Shown here: positions 7,915 to 14,426 of the stretch, piece after piece
How the letters are laid out: each line of letters begins with the position of its first letter
Position numbering within the stretch: the stretch's first letter is position 1
Assembly: GCA_018266335.1 (NCBI GenBank)
Contig: JAFEAR010000112.1
Span: 1-19,713, forward strand
Direction: 5' to 3'
Source of the DNA: Bdellovibrionales bacterium
GTDB lineage: Bacteria > Bdellovibrionota > UBA2428
DNA length: 19,713 nucleotides
Translations under genes and position numbers: made by a program
The notes under the pieces: model-generated
Told to the model about the DNA's origin: nothing
Seen by the model: only the letters and a program-made list of their open reading frames with translations
Databases searched by the model: none

Positions 7915-7920
7915 TATAAT
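7915..7920 (+). promoter_or_regulatory. Perfect -10 hexamer (TATAAT) just before the start codon
   Basis: TATAAT ends 7 bases before the ATG at 7928. If it is a working -10 box, transcription would begin at or next to that ATG, giving a leaderless mRNA. There is no clear -35 at the usual distance (7892-7897 reads ctcggc) and no Shine-Dalgarno. It also overlaps an in-frame ATG at 7919, which argues that 7928 is the true start. Confidence 0.4.
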
Positions 7921-7927
7921 GCGGGCC

Positions 7928-8245
7928 ATGTTCGGCCGTTTGTCCCAGCTTTTGCGTCTGTGCGTGTTGATGGGGCTTGTGTTTGGCATGAGCAGTCGCA
8001 CGGCGGGAGCTGCCGTCTCTAAAATATTCGCGCGAGACGTTGCTTCGACCCAAATTGAAAAACACAGTCACTCAGATTCTTCTCTAGAAGACAGTTTTGA
8101 TCTGCTCGAGGACGCCCCCATTGCTCCTCGGCTTACGCTGATGCAGCCCGTGCGCCCCGCCGTGCAAGTTGTGGTCTCGTCTTGCGATGAGACCTTCACG
8201 CTCGATCCGTTCGTACGGATGCTCGAGCGGCCTCCCCGCGTTTGA
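7928..8245 (+). CDS. Small secreted protein of unknown function
   Basis: A 105-residue protein if begun at the ATG at 7928 (108 if the in-frame ATG at 7919 is used, but that codon lies within a TATAAT box). It has a good signal peptide, with a hydrophobic run at about 7-21 and a likely cut after SRTAGA. The mature part is about 75 residues, acidic in the middle (SSLEDSFDLLEDAP), with a single cysteine and no recognisable domain. It lies 22 bases after tdk and 48 before the carbonic anhydrase gene. No role can be assigned. Signal peptide and uninterrupted frame support a real gene; the small size keeps some doubt. Confidence 0.6.
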   Translation: MFGRLSQLLRLCVLMGLVFGMSSRTAGAAVSKIFARDVASTQIEKHSHSDSSLEDSFDLLEDAPIAPRLTLMQPVRPAVQVVVSSCDETFTLDPFVRMLERPPRV

Positions 8246-8278
8246 ACGTAGTTTCACTCGTTCCGACGGTATTCATTC

Positions 8279-8286
8279 AAGGAGGA
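8279..8286 (+). promoter_or_regulatory. Strong ribosome binding site AAGGAGGA for carbonic anhydrase
   Basis: The sequence lies 7 bases before the ATG at 8294 and decides that start. An A/T-only spacer (seven T) between the site and the ATG should stay unfolded, so efficient translation is expected. Confidence 0.8.
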
Positions 8287-8293
8287 TTTTTTT

Positions 8294-9025
8294 ATGTCAG
8301 CTAGTAATGTTGAAAGTAAATTGTTCGCAGCTCAGAGCGCGTGGCAGCGTCTTAAGCTTGGTAATGATCGTTTTACGCAAGGCCTGAGATCCATCGATTC
8401 GTTTGTGAGCGTGGAGCGTGTGCGCGAGCTTGCCGAAAAGGGCCAGTCGCCGCATACGGTGATTTTGACTTGCTCGGATTCTCGCTTGCCCGCCGAAAAC
8501 CTTTTCGACTGCGGTCTGGGCGAGCTTTTCGTGATTCGCGTGGCCGGCAATGTGGTGACGCCCGCCCTTTTAGCGAGCGTAGAGTTTTCGGCCAAATTCC
8601 TGGGAACTTCACTGTGTCTCGTGATGGGCCATTCGCGTTGTGGGGCGGTGTCGGCCGCTATTGATATGGACACCAAAGGCGCTTCAATGGACCTTACGCC
8701 GCACTTGCGTGGACTGGTCTCGGAAATTCATCCGGCGGTGGAAAATGTTTCGCGGCGCGAACTTTCTATGAGCGCCGAAGAGTTTCGGGAGCATGTGACC
8801 GAGGAAAACGTTCGCCTAGGTGTGCGCACCATCTTGAACGAGAGCCAGGCTCTGCGCGAGATGGCGCAGGCCCAGCAATTTTTCGTGTGCGGTGCCGTTT
8901 ACGACACTTTCACGGGTCGGGTGGAGCTGGTGGAGGACAAGGCCTCAGCGCTCATCAGCGAAGGGATCTTCCATTCGCCAGCGGTCGACCAGCGGCCAAA
9001 CGGTTTGCAGAACCGGCGCAGCTAG
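8294..9025 (+). CDS. Beta-class carbonic anhydrase
   Basis: A 243-residue cytoplasmic zinc enzyme that interconverts CO2 and bicarbonate. Zinc ligands and the catalytic dyad are all present: C60-S-D62-S-R64 near the N-terminus and H113-S-R-C116 in MGHSRCGAV. VIRVAGN (80-86) and the ENVRLGV block (about 170-176) are family hallmarks. The core ends around VELVEDKASALI; the last 26 residues are read from DNA that also encodes the C-terminus of the convergent DUF2461 gene (81-base overlap). That tail is low in hydrophobic residues and ends QNRRS, so it looks like an extension gained by loss of an earlier stop. A strong ribosome binding site fixes the start. Function is secure; physiological role (bicarbonate supply, pH) is not visible from context. 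Confidence 0.95.
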   Translation: MSASNVESKLFAAQSAWQRLKLGNDRFTQGLRSIDSFVSVERVRELAEKGQSPHTVILTCSDSRLPAENLFDCGLGELFVIRVAGNVVTPALLASVEFSAKFLGTSLCLVMGHSRCGAVSAAIDMDTKGASMDLTPHLRGLVSEIHPAVENVSRRELSMSAEEFREHVTEENVRLGVRTILNESQALREMAQAQQFFVCGAVYDTFTGRVELVEDKASALISEGIFHSPAVDQRPNGLQNRRS

Positions 9026-9658
9026 TTTAACGAAGCCATCCATTTTTTTGAGTAGCCCCGGGGAGTTCATCTCTGCATCGGTCAGTTTTTGAATGACCAC
9101 CCAGTTCCTGAGTCGCAGCAGCGAATTCAGGGGCGATGCGGCAAGGTGTTCAAAGCCCCGGGGCATTCGCTTGAGTTGGTCCGTAGTCGAAAATTCCAGT
9201 CCCGCTTTTTTAAGGTGCCGCAGCAGCTTCAACGCGAGCTGCGGATTTTCGCTCACCCAAAGACGCATGCGGGCCAGCAGCGGCGGAGCCGGATGCCAGG
9301 TACCCAGGGCGCAAAAGCACGCTCGGGGTTCGAAGTGGAAATAAAAAATTCCCCAGTCATTTTTGCTCCCCGATCGACTCAGGCAGAGGCCGTTGTGGTC
9401 TTTGAAGGGAAGTTTGGAATTAGAAAAGCGCGTGTCCCGATGCAGACGGAAGACCGATTTTTTTCCGGCGCCGCGCAGCCCCAGTTTGCGAAAAGTGGGT
9501 TGCTTTTCTAGGTCGAGCGCTAGCAGGGTGGCGGGCTCTAGGAAGGACTCTTCATAGCGAGATTTGTTTTGGAGGTACCATTCGCGGTTGTTATGCCGCG
9601 CTAAGTCCCGAAAAAATTTTTGGGCCGCAGGAGAAAATCCCGGAAAAGTCGCCTTCAT
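8945..9658 (-). CDS. DUF2461 (TIGR02453) family protein
   Basis: A 237-residue cytoplasmic protein of the widespread DUF2461 family, whose biochemical role is unknown. Family marks seen in order: a GFSPAAQKFFRDLARHNNREWY start (6-27) with the Asn-Asn-Arg-x-Trp block, a KKSVFRLHRDTRFS strand (67-80) with the conserved Arg-Asp-x-Arg-Phe, then KLPFKDH, and FYFHFEP. Length is typical. The gene is divergent from the secreted 187-residue gene (39-base gap) and its last 81 bases overlap the carbonic anhydrase gene. No Shine-Dalgarno; a TATAAA hexamer ends 8 bases before the ATG, consistent with a leaderless mRNA. Confidence 0.92.
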   Translation of the reverse strand: MKATFPGFSPAAQKFFRDLARHNNREWYLQNKSRYEESFLEPATLLALDLEKQPTFRKLGLRGAGKKSVFRLHRDTRFSNSKLPFKDHNGLCLSRSGSKNDWGIFYFHFEPRACFCALGTWHPAPPLLARMRLWVSENPQLALKLLRHLKKAGLEFSTTDQLKRMPRGFEHLAASPLNSLLRLRNWVVIQKLTDAEMNSPGLLKKMDGFVKLAAPVLQTVWPLVDRWRMEDPFADER

Positions 9659-9666
9659 GAGGATGT

Positions 9667-9674
9667 TTTATAAA
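9667..9674. promoter_or_regulatory. Palindromic TTTATAAA, possible shared -10 for two divergent genes
   Basis: The 39-base gap between DUF2461 (minus) and the secreted 187-residue gene (plus) contains TTTATAAA, which reads TATAAA on both strands. On the minus strand it ends 8 bases before the ATG at 9658. On the plus strand it lies 23 bases before the ATG at 9698. A weaker TACTCT (9686-9691) ends 6 bases before 9698. No clear -35 box is visible on either strand. Confidence 0.35.
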
Positions 9675-9697
9675 GAATTCGGCGGTACTCTAAAAGC

Positions 9698-10261
9698 ATG
9701 AAACTTGGTTTTTGCGCGTTAGGGTTAATAACCTCGTTCCTGGTGGGAGCATTGGCCCACGGTGAAGATAATCACTCGGCCACTCCGGCGGCGGCGAATG
9801 CGGCCGAGAGTCACGTCACCGCGAAGGACCTCTACGGCTACCGGGTGTACACGGACGCCAACATGCATCAATCCTGGGTGCGCATGCCCGGACAGCTTGG
9901 TTGCCTAATGTTTCAACCCCAGGCCCTGTGCGATTCGCTCAATTCTTATCCACCTTCGCTGACCCCCAAAAAAACTAAATGGCGGGTAGCCCGTCCGCGC
10001 GATTTTAAGCAGGCCGACGAAGATCTCTTGGCGGCGATGGAGCACGATAAATTAGAGCAAGCCAGTAAGGAACGTCTGGCGGATAGTTTGGTATTGCAGA
10101 CCATCACGCAAAAAATGGATGCGCGCCTGGCTTCGAGTTTTGAAACCATGCAAAGCGCCACGAGTCCGGGTGCTAAACACGTCGTGGATAAATGCCGCAC
10201 ACTGACGCGCACCAAGAACGATGCGAACGGCGATTCAGTTTACTGCGTGCGCGCGGACTGA
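9698..10261 (+). CDS. Secreted cysteine-containing protein of unknown function
   Basis: A 187-residue protein with a signal peptide (hydrophobic 5-19, likely cut after ALAHG or just before). The mature part starts with an Ala-rich linker, then KDLYGYRVYTDANMHQSWVRM (43-63), a C69/C78 pair, a charged, probably helical middle (100-160), and a C166/C183 pair, so two disulfides are likely outside the cytoplasm. No domain was recognised. No Shine-Dalgarno; TACTCT ends 6 bases before the ATG. The last 22 bases overlap the convergent 134-residue gene. The signal peptide, even cysteines and clean frame support a real gene; function unknown. Confidence 0.75.
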   Translation: MKLGFCALGLITSFLVGALAHGEDNHSATPAAANAAESHVTAKDLYGYRVYTDANMHQSWVRMPGQLGCLMFQPQALCDSLNSYPPSLTPKKTKWRVARPRDFKQADEDLLAAMEHDKLEQASKERLADSLVLQTITQKMDARLASSFETMQSATSPGAKHVVDKCRTLTRTKNDANGDSVYCVRAD

Positions 10262-10644
10262 TCGTCAAAACTACGCTGAACAATTTTTTTGAAGGCCGTT
10301 ACGAGCTCTCCGAAGCGCGGACTTTCTAGGCAACCCGTTTCTGTAGACATTTTGCCCTGCCGTTCCACGGTGCGCTGGTAAAAGCCCGCGGAGCAGGGGC
10401 CGCCCGGAGTGGGCGTGTGCGGAGCAAAGACGAAGGCAATGTCGGCGCCCTTGGGTAGAGTTTCGTAAGGAGACAGCTGTCGACCATTCGCGTAGAGCGC
10501 GTTTTGCTCGCGCTTTACCTCGAAGAGACCGCGCGCCTTGAGGTTGGTTTCGTAAATGAGGCGGCTGCGAAGGGGAACTTCGCTAGATTGCGCGTAAGCA
10601 TGGGTACCCAACAGAACCAGCAGCATTCCAAAAAATTTAATCAC
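10240..10644 (-). CDS. Small secreted protein coupled to the upstream HExxH protease-like gene
   Basis: A 134-residue protein starting at a GTG (10644). A hydrophobic run at 4-14 and an AYAQ cut site near residue 19 form a signal peptide. The mature part has two cysteines (C84, C105), enough for one disulfide, and a GGADI-like strand region (PKGADIAFVFAP, 64-75) with no family I recognise. The GTG overlaps the stop of the upstream protease-like gene by 8 bases (GTGATTAA), so the two are translationally coupled and probably work together. An alternative ATG at 10626 would shorten the signal peptide head and is less likely. Its 3' end overlaps the opposing secreted gene by 22 bases. Possible roles such as inhibitor, propeptide-like partner or co-secreted factor are inference only. 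Confidence 0.72.
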   Translation of the reverse strand: MIKFFGMLLVLLGTHAYAQSSEVPLRSRLIYETNLKARGLFEVKREQNALYANGRQLSPYETLPKGADIAFVFAPHTPTPGGPCSAGFYQRTVERQGKMSTETGCLESPRFGELVTAFKKIVQRSFDDQSARTQ

Positions 10645-12562
10645 ATTGCACCAAGCCTTTCGGAGGCGTGCAGCCCAGCGCCGATTGCAGCGCGGGCGAA
10701 GCTAGATAAATTCGCTCCGTGCGTAGGTAGGATACAGGGTAAGAATTGTTAGCCATTTCGTTGGCCAAGCTGGCTTGATCTAGGGCTCGAATAAACTCAG
10801 AGGTGCGGTTGCACTCAGGAACCTTGGCGATGAGCATTTCGGCCTTGCGGTGAAGGTTATTGTCATCCAGGCTGCAGTCGGCCACCAGATCGAAAGACAT
10901 GGTTTCTAGGGCTACACGCCGTTTTGCTTCGGGGGTGAGAGCGGCTGCTACTTCATTGTCCATAATTTTGCTCGATACCCAGTCAGCGAAAGCTTCGCTC
11001 ATTTGGCTGCGGGGCCCGGGCAAGCTGCTACATGCTATCTGATCCGTAAGCTGCTGCTGTATGATTTGAGTGGCAGCAAGATTTTTGCGCAGGCGCTGCG
11101 AATTTTTAGGATTCGCCCCCGCGGCGATTAAGTTTTCCGAGTCTTGGTACAAGGGTTGAAGGACCTTCTGTGGATTTGCAAACCGAGCCCCGATGGATTG
11201 GGGGCCGTTTAGGCACCTTACCACTGAACCGAGAGGATACTCACTGGGATGCATGCCCGGAGTGTTGGCGTCTGGCTCGGCGGATTGACCGGGAGAATAG
11301 AGGGAGAGGTTCGGGCGCCCGTTTAAAATCATTTCCGGCGGTAGGACGCTGAAGGTGTATTTAGGTGGGGGCGAACTGAGATGTGGCTTATAGGCGTCCG
11401 GGTCGGAGTTGTCCGGACCAGGTTTTCCCTTTAACTTTAAGTGAAGAAAATTATAGCTCATCGTGCAGGGGTCGATGGCGTGTCCCAGCTCGTGAGCAAT
11501 AACGGACTTTAATGCGGCGGGTGGCTGCTCCAGAATTTGTGGACAAAGATTCATGCTGTGGTCGGCAAGTGAGTAAAAGGCGTTAGGGCCATCAGCGCAG
11601 GTAGGGTTATCGCGAAAATCCATGGTTACGGGCTTCACACCAAAGCTCACGGTGCGAATGCGTTCCTTCATGGCATCGATGGCGGCTGCATTCTCTGGAG
11701 TGCGGCGTTGGTCAAGCATGGCAATAATTTCCTTTTGGGTGGCCGCAAAAATGTTAGCACTCAATTGAAGGCGTTGATCATAGCGCTGACGATTGGCTTG
11801 CAACGCCTTAGTGCCACCGGCCACTTCCGCTGAGAGCAATTGGGTAAAATCTAAAAAAGGATTGTGATTTAATCCTTCCCACGCCGGCTGGAACTTTGGC
11901 TTTACGCTTAGAACTCCGTTCAGATGCAAGGCAAATTGCACGTAGGCCGCCCGAGATTCGGGGGAAAGGCTTTTATGAATTCTTTTTTGGTACCAATCTA
12001 ACTCGGCATTCACCAACGCGGTTGCCTTGGATGGATCCCGAGTGTCTGCGAGCGTTTTGGGGAGCGGATTAGTGCCATCGGCGAGGCTATCGAACATAGC
12101 CTTTTGCAGCTGCATATAGATGTCGTTCTCTCGGTGTCGAGAAAGAGAGGCTTGAAGTTTCTGGAAGCTTTGCGCCTGGAGTTTTTTGGTCTGTACGTAG
12201 GCATCTATTCGAGCCTTGCGATTTGGAAGGTCCCCAGAGAATTCATTTTTAGTTTTTATGCAGGCAGCTACAGATTCTTCGAGCGCCCAAAGGCTGTAGT
12301 TAGGAATTGCTCCCTCGGATGTTCGGTAGAGGTAGGCGTTCGTCGAGTTTGCGCGGAAATATTCGCACAGATCACCAAACCGACATAGCCCGCGTTCTCC
12401 GCCTTTTACCCAGCTTTCGAAGTCGAGGGGATTTGTACGTCGAAGCGTGTTGTCCAACTCCGTACGAAAATTCCGCTGTTCCGTTGCCGCTTCGTGCACG
12501 GGATCGGCCCAGGAGCGCGCGGTTAGCCCCGCGGCGAAAGCGAAAACCACCCAAAATCGCAT
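10637..12562 (-). CDS. Secreted putative zinc metalloprotease (HExxH)
   Basis: A 641-residue protein with a signal peptide (about 1-19, cut after SWA). The N-terminal half (about 25-300) is long, charged and probably helical, with cysteines C60, C67 and C96. The zinc signature is VIAHELGHAIDPC, with H357-E358-x2-H361. A later SEAFADW block puts E523 as a likely third ligand, as in gluzincins. The gap of about 160 residues between them is long and includes a Pro-rich insert (KPHLSSPPPKYTF). I do not recognise the family. Paired cysteines in the C-terminal half (SCSLPGP-like and NRTSE regions) suit an exported fold. It has its own upstream gap facing the cNMP-domain gene and overlaps the small secreted gene downstream. 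No Shine-Dalgarno of note; TACAAT ends 6 bases before the ATG. Protease activity is inferred from motif only. Confidence 0.85.
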   Translation of the reverse strand: MRFWVVFAFAAGLTARSWADPVHEAATEQRNFRTELDNTLRRTNPLDFESWVKGGERGLCRFGDLCEYFRANSTNAYLYRTSEGAIPNYSLWALEESVAACIKTKNEFSGDLPNRKARIDAYVQTKKLQAQSFQKLQASLSRHRENDIYMQLQKAMFDSLADGTNPLPKTLADTRDPSKATALVNAELDWYQKRIHKSLSPESRAAYVQFALHLNGVLSVKPKFQPAWEGLNHNPFLDFTQLLSAEVAGGTKALQANRQRYDQRLQLSANIFAATQKEIIAMLDQRRTPENAAAIDAMKERIRTVSFGVKPVTMDFRDNPTCADGPNAFYSLADHSMNLCPQILEQPPAALKSVIAHELGHAIDPCTMSYNFLHLKLKGKPGPDNSDPDAYKPHLSSPPPKYTFSVLPPEMILNGRPNLSLYSPGQSAEPDANTPGMHPSEYPLGSVVRCLNGPQSIGARFANPQKVLQPLYQDSENLIAAGANPKNSQRLRKNLAATQIIQQQLTDQIACSSLPGPRSQMSEAFADWVSSKIMDNEVAAALTPEAKRRVALETMSFDLVADCSLDDNNLHRKAEMLIAKVPECNRTSEFIRALDQASLANEMANNSYPVSYLRTERIYLASPALQSALGCTPPKGLVQCD

Positions 12563-12568
12563 GGCTCC

Positions 12569-12574
12569 ATTGTA
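12569..12574 (-). promoter_or_regulatory. -10-like TACAAT directly before the protease-like gene
   Basis: TACAAT (five of six matches to consensus) ends 6 bases before the ATG at 12562 on the minus strand. Use as a -10 would place the transcript start at the ATG. No -35 was recognised at 16-19 bases upstream. Confidence 0.35.
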
Positions 12575-12649
12575 ACCTACGGCACCAAAAAAGGGCCCAA
12601 ATCTGGTGACGGATTGCGAATCGCTCGCGAGGAGCTCATATTGGAAAGC

Positions 12650-13072
12650 ATGGAAAAGAACGCGGGCGAATGGATTCGTCGGGCCTGGCTCCTTGCGGAT
12701 CTCATGCCGGACGAAGTTTTGGAGCTAAGTCGGGTTTCTAGCTTTATGGACCTAATAGCTAATTCGCAAATTTTAACCCGGGGAGCGACCAATCATGCGC
12801 TATGGATCGTCGTTCGCGGAACCGTCAATGTGGTGACTGACGAGGCTTCTCCAAAAATGGTAGCCACATTGGGCGAGGGCGATTTGCTGGGCGAGATGTC
12901 TTGGCTAGACGGCTTGCCGGCCAGTGCAACTGCCGTGGTGTCGGAACCTTCTAAAGTTCTACGTATCTTGTTTTCAGATTTTGATTCTTTTTTGGGGCGT
13001 AATTCCGAGGCGCACATTCAGATTCTGCGCAAGTTCGCGATTAACCTGAGTCATCGTCTTCGGGGAACCTAA
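12650..13072 (+). CDS. Stand-alone cyclic-nucleotide-binding-like domain protein
   Basis: From the ATG at 12650 this is a 140-residue protein made of one CRP/PKA-type cNMP-binding beta-barrel plus a C-terminal helix, with no helix-turn-helix. Visible blocks are LADLMPDEVLELSRV (15-29), WIVVRGTVNVV (52-62), and LGEGDLLGEMSWLDGLPASATAVV (74-97). The Gly-Glu of the phosphate-binding cassette is present (G81, E82), but the Arg that normally follows (PRSAT in relatives) is Ala (A91). Binding of cAMP or cGMP is therefore doubtful. The start is uncertain: a TTG at 12641 has GAGGAG (12629-12634) six bases upstream, and a TTG at 12614 is also in frame. The gene lies 88 bases before the efflux operon, which suggests but does not prove a regulatory link. 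Confidence 0.85.
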   Translation: MEKNAGEWIRRAWLLADLMPDEVLELSRVSSFMDLIANSQILTRGATNHALWIVVRGTVNVVTDEASPKMVATLGEGDLLGEMSWLDGLPASATAVVSEPSKVLRILFSDFDSFLGRNSEAHIQILRKFAINLSHRLRGT

Positions 13073-13107
13073 GTAAATATCGATTTAGTGTGTTAATCCA
13101 AGTCTGG

Positions 13108-13151
13108 TTGGCAGCTATTTCACCAATCGTTACATAATCTGACATTAGAAT
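13108..13151 (+). promoter_or_regulatory. Candidate promoter(s) for the efflux operon
   Basis: Two readings are possible in the 88-base gap. One is TTGGCA (13108-13113) with CATAAT (13133-13138), each five of six matches, but with a long 19-base spacer. The other is TAGAAT (13146-13151), also five of six, ending 9 bases before the ATG at 13161 and lacking a clear -35. No Shine-Dalgarno of note precedes the ATG, so the second would make a nearly leaderless mRNA. Confidence 0.35.
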
Positions 13152-13160
13152 GGGATCATT

Positions 13161-14426
13161 ATGAATCGTCGGTGCTGGGTGAGCGGTTGTTTGCTTTGGG
13201 CCGTAGGCTTTTCGGCCTACGCCGAGAAGTTATCTTGGGATGAGTGCGTGCGCGAAGCCAGTGCCCAAAACGCCGACTTACTTGCGAGTCAAAGCGCATT
13301 GCGCGCGGCGGAGGCCAATGCTTCGGGTGCCTATAGCACCTTTTTTCCGCAGGTGTCGGCCGGGGTAAATTACAATTATGGTTCCTCCGCCACGAGCGGC
13401 ACCGCAGACGCCGGAGCGCAGTCGTCCTATACCGCGGCGCTGACGGCCAATCAGAATCTCTTCTCCGGTTTTTCGGATGCGGCCAAGGTGCATCAAGCTC
13501 AGGCGAATCTCGAAAGCGCGCGCATGAATCTGGCGATAGCTAAGGCTAAGCTCAGTTACGATTTAAAATCGGCATTTGCTAACTTGGCTTATGTGCAAAA
13601 GCAGGTGAAGTTGGCGGCCGATGTCGTTCGGCGTCGGGCGGAAAACTTAAAATTGGTGGAGCTTCGCTTTCAGGTTGGTCGCGAAAATAAAGGGTCCGTG
13701 TTGCTCAGCCGGGCTGCGCTCAGCGAGGCTAAATTGGCGGCTCTGCAGGCGGATCATGCGCTCTATTCGGCTCGCGATCAGTTAGCCAAGGCGCTGGGCC
13801 GCGATGATTCCGATGCTCTGGAAGTGGGCGGAGGCTTGCCGCTTCAGGATCCCGGCAGTGTGGCACCGGACTTCAGGGCTCTTGCGCGGGAGGTGCCGGA
13901 TCGGCGCTTGGCAGAAATCACTATTCAGTCGGCGCAGGCGGCACTGGAGGCGAGTCGCTCTGGTTTTTTCCCCACGCTCACCGTGACGGGAAGCAAGGGT
14001 ATTGCGGGCGGCGACGGCCGTGCACGGGAAAACTCTTGGTCGGTGGGTGCGGGATTGAACGTGCCGCTCTTTAGTGGGCTGCGCGATTATTACGCGACGA
14101 AGAGTTCCGCGGAGTCTGTGGCTTCGGCACGGGTGAATGCGGACGGCAGCTTACGCCAGGCGTTGTTGGCGTTGCGCCAGAGTTGGTCGGACTACTCCGA
14201 ATCGGCGGTGGCGCTTAGCTTGAATCGTGAGTACTTGGATGCAGCCCAAACACGCGCCGAAATTGCGCGGGTGCAGTACAACAATGGTTTGGCGACCTTC
14301 GTGGACTGGGACCTTATTGAGAACGATCTCATTAAACGACAAAATACCGCCCTGCAGAGCGAACGTGATCGAGTGGTCAGTGAAGCGGCCTGGGAGCAGA
14401 CCCAGGGCAAAGGAGCTATCCAATGA
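13161..14426 (+). CDS. TolC-family outer-membrane efflux channel protein
   Basis: A 421-residue protein, slightly short for the family (usually 430-490). Signal peptide at about 1-21 (cut after SAYA). The two internal halves typical of TolC are both visible. Each has a barrel strand pair, with FFPQVSAGVNYNYG (54-67) in the first half and FFPTLTVTGSKG (270-281) in the second. Each strand pair is followed by long Ala/Leu/Gln-rich coiled helices, and FSGF/LFSG turns (LNVPLFSGLRDYY) mark the hairpins. It should form a trimeric channel through the outer membrane and periplasm. It is first in a three-gene operon; its stop overlaps the adaptor start (ATGA), so the two are translationally coupled. 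Family call is firm; transported substrate is unknown. Confidence 0.93.
   Translation: MNRRCWVSGCLLWAVGFSAYAEKLSWDECVREASAQNADLLASQSALRAAEANASGAYSTFFPQVSAGVNYNYGSSATSGTADAGAQSSYTAALTANQNLFSGFSDAAKVHQAQANLESARMNLAIAKAKLSYDLKSAFANLAYVQKQVKLAADVVRRRAENLKLVELRFQVGRENKGSVLLSRAALSEAKLAALQADHALYSARDQLAKALGRDDSDALEVGGGLPLQDPGSVAPDFRALAREVPDRRLAEITIQSAQAALEASRSGFFPTLTVTGSKGIAGGDGRARENSWSVGAGLNVPLFSGLRDYYATKSSAESVASARVNADGSLRQALLALRQSWSDYSESAVALSLNREYLDAAQTRAEIARVQYNNGLATFVDWDLIENDLIKRQNTALQSERDRVVSEAAWEQTQGKGAIQ

Noticed and set aside
12588..12600. GGGCCC followed by six T on the minus strand as a terminator
   Set aside because: The palindrome has no loop, so it cannot form a normal hairpin; it also lies just upstream of a gene start.
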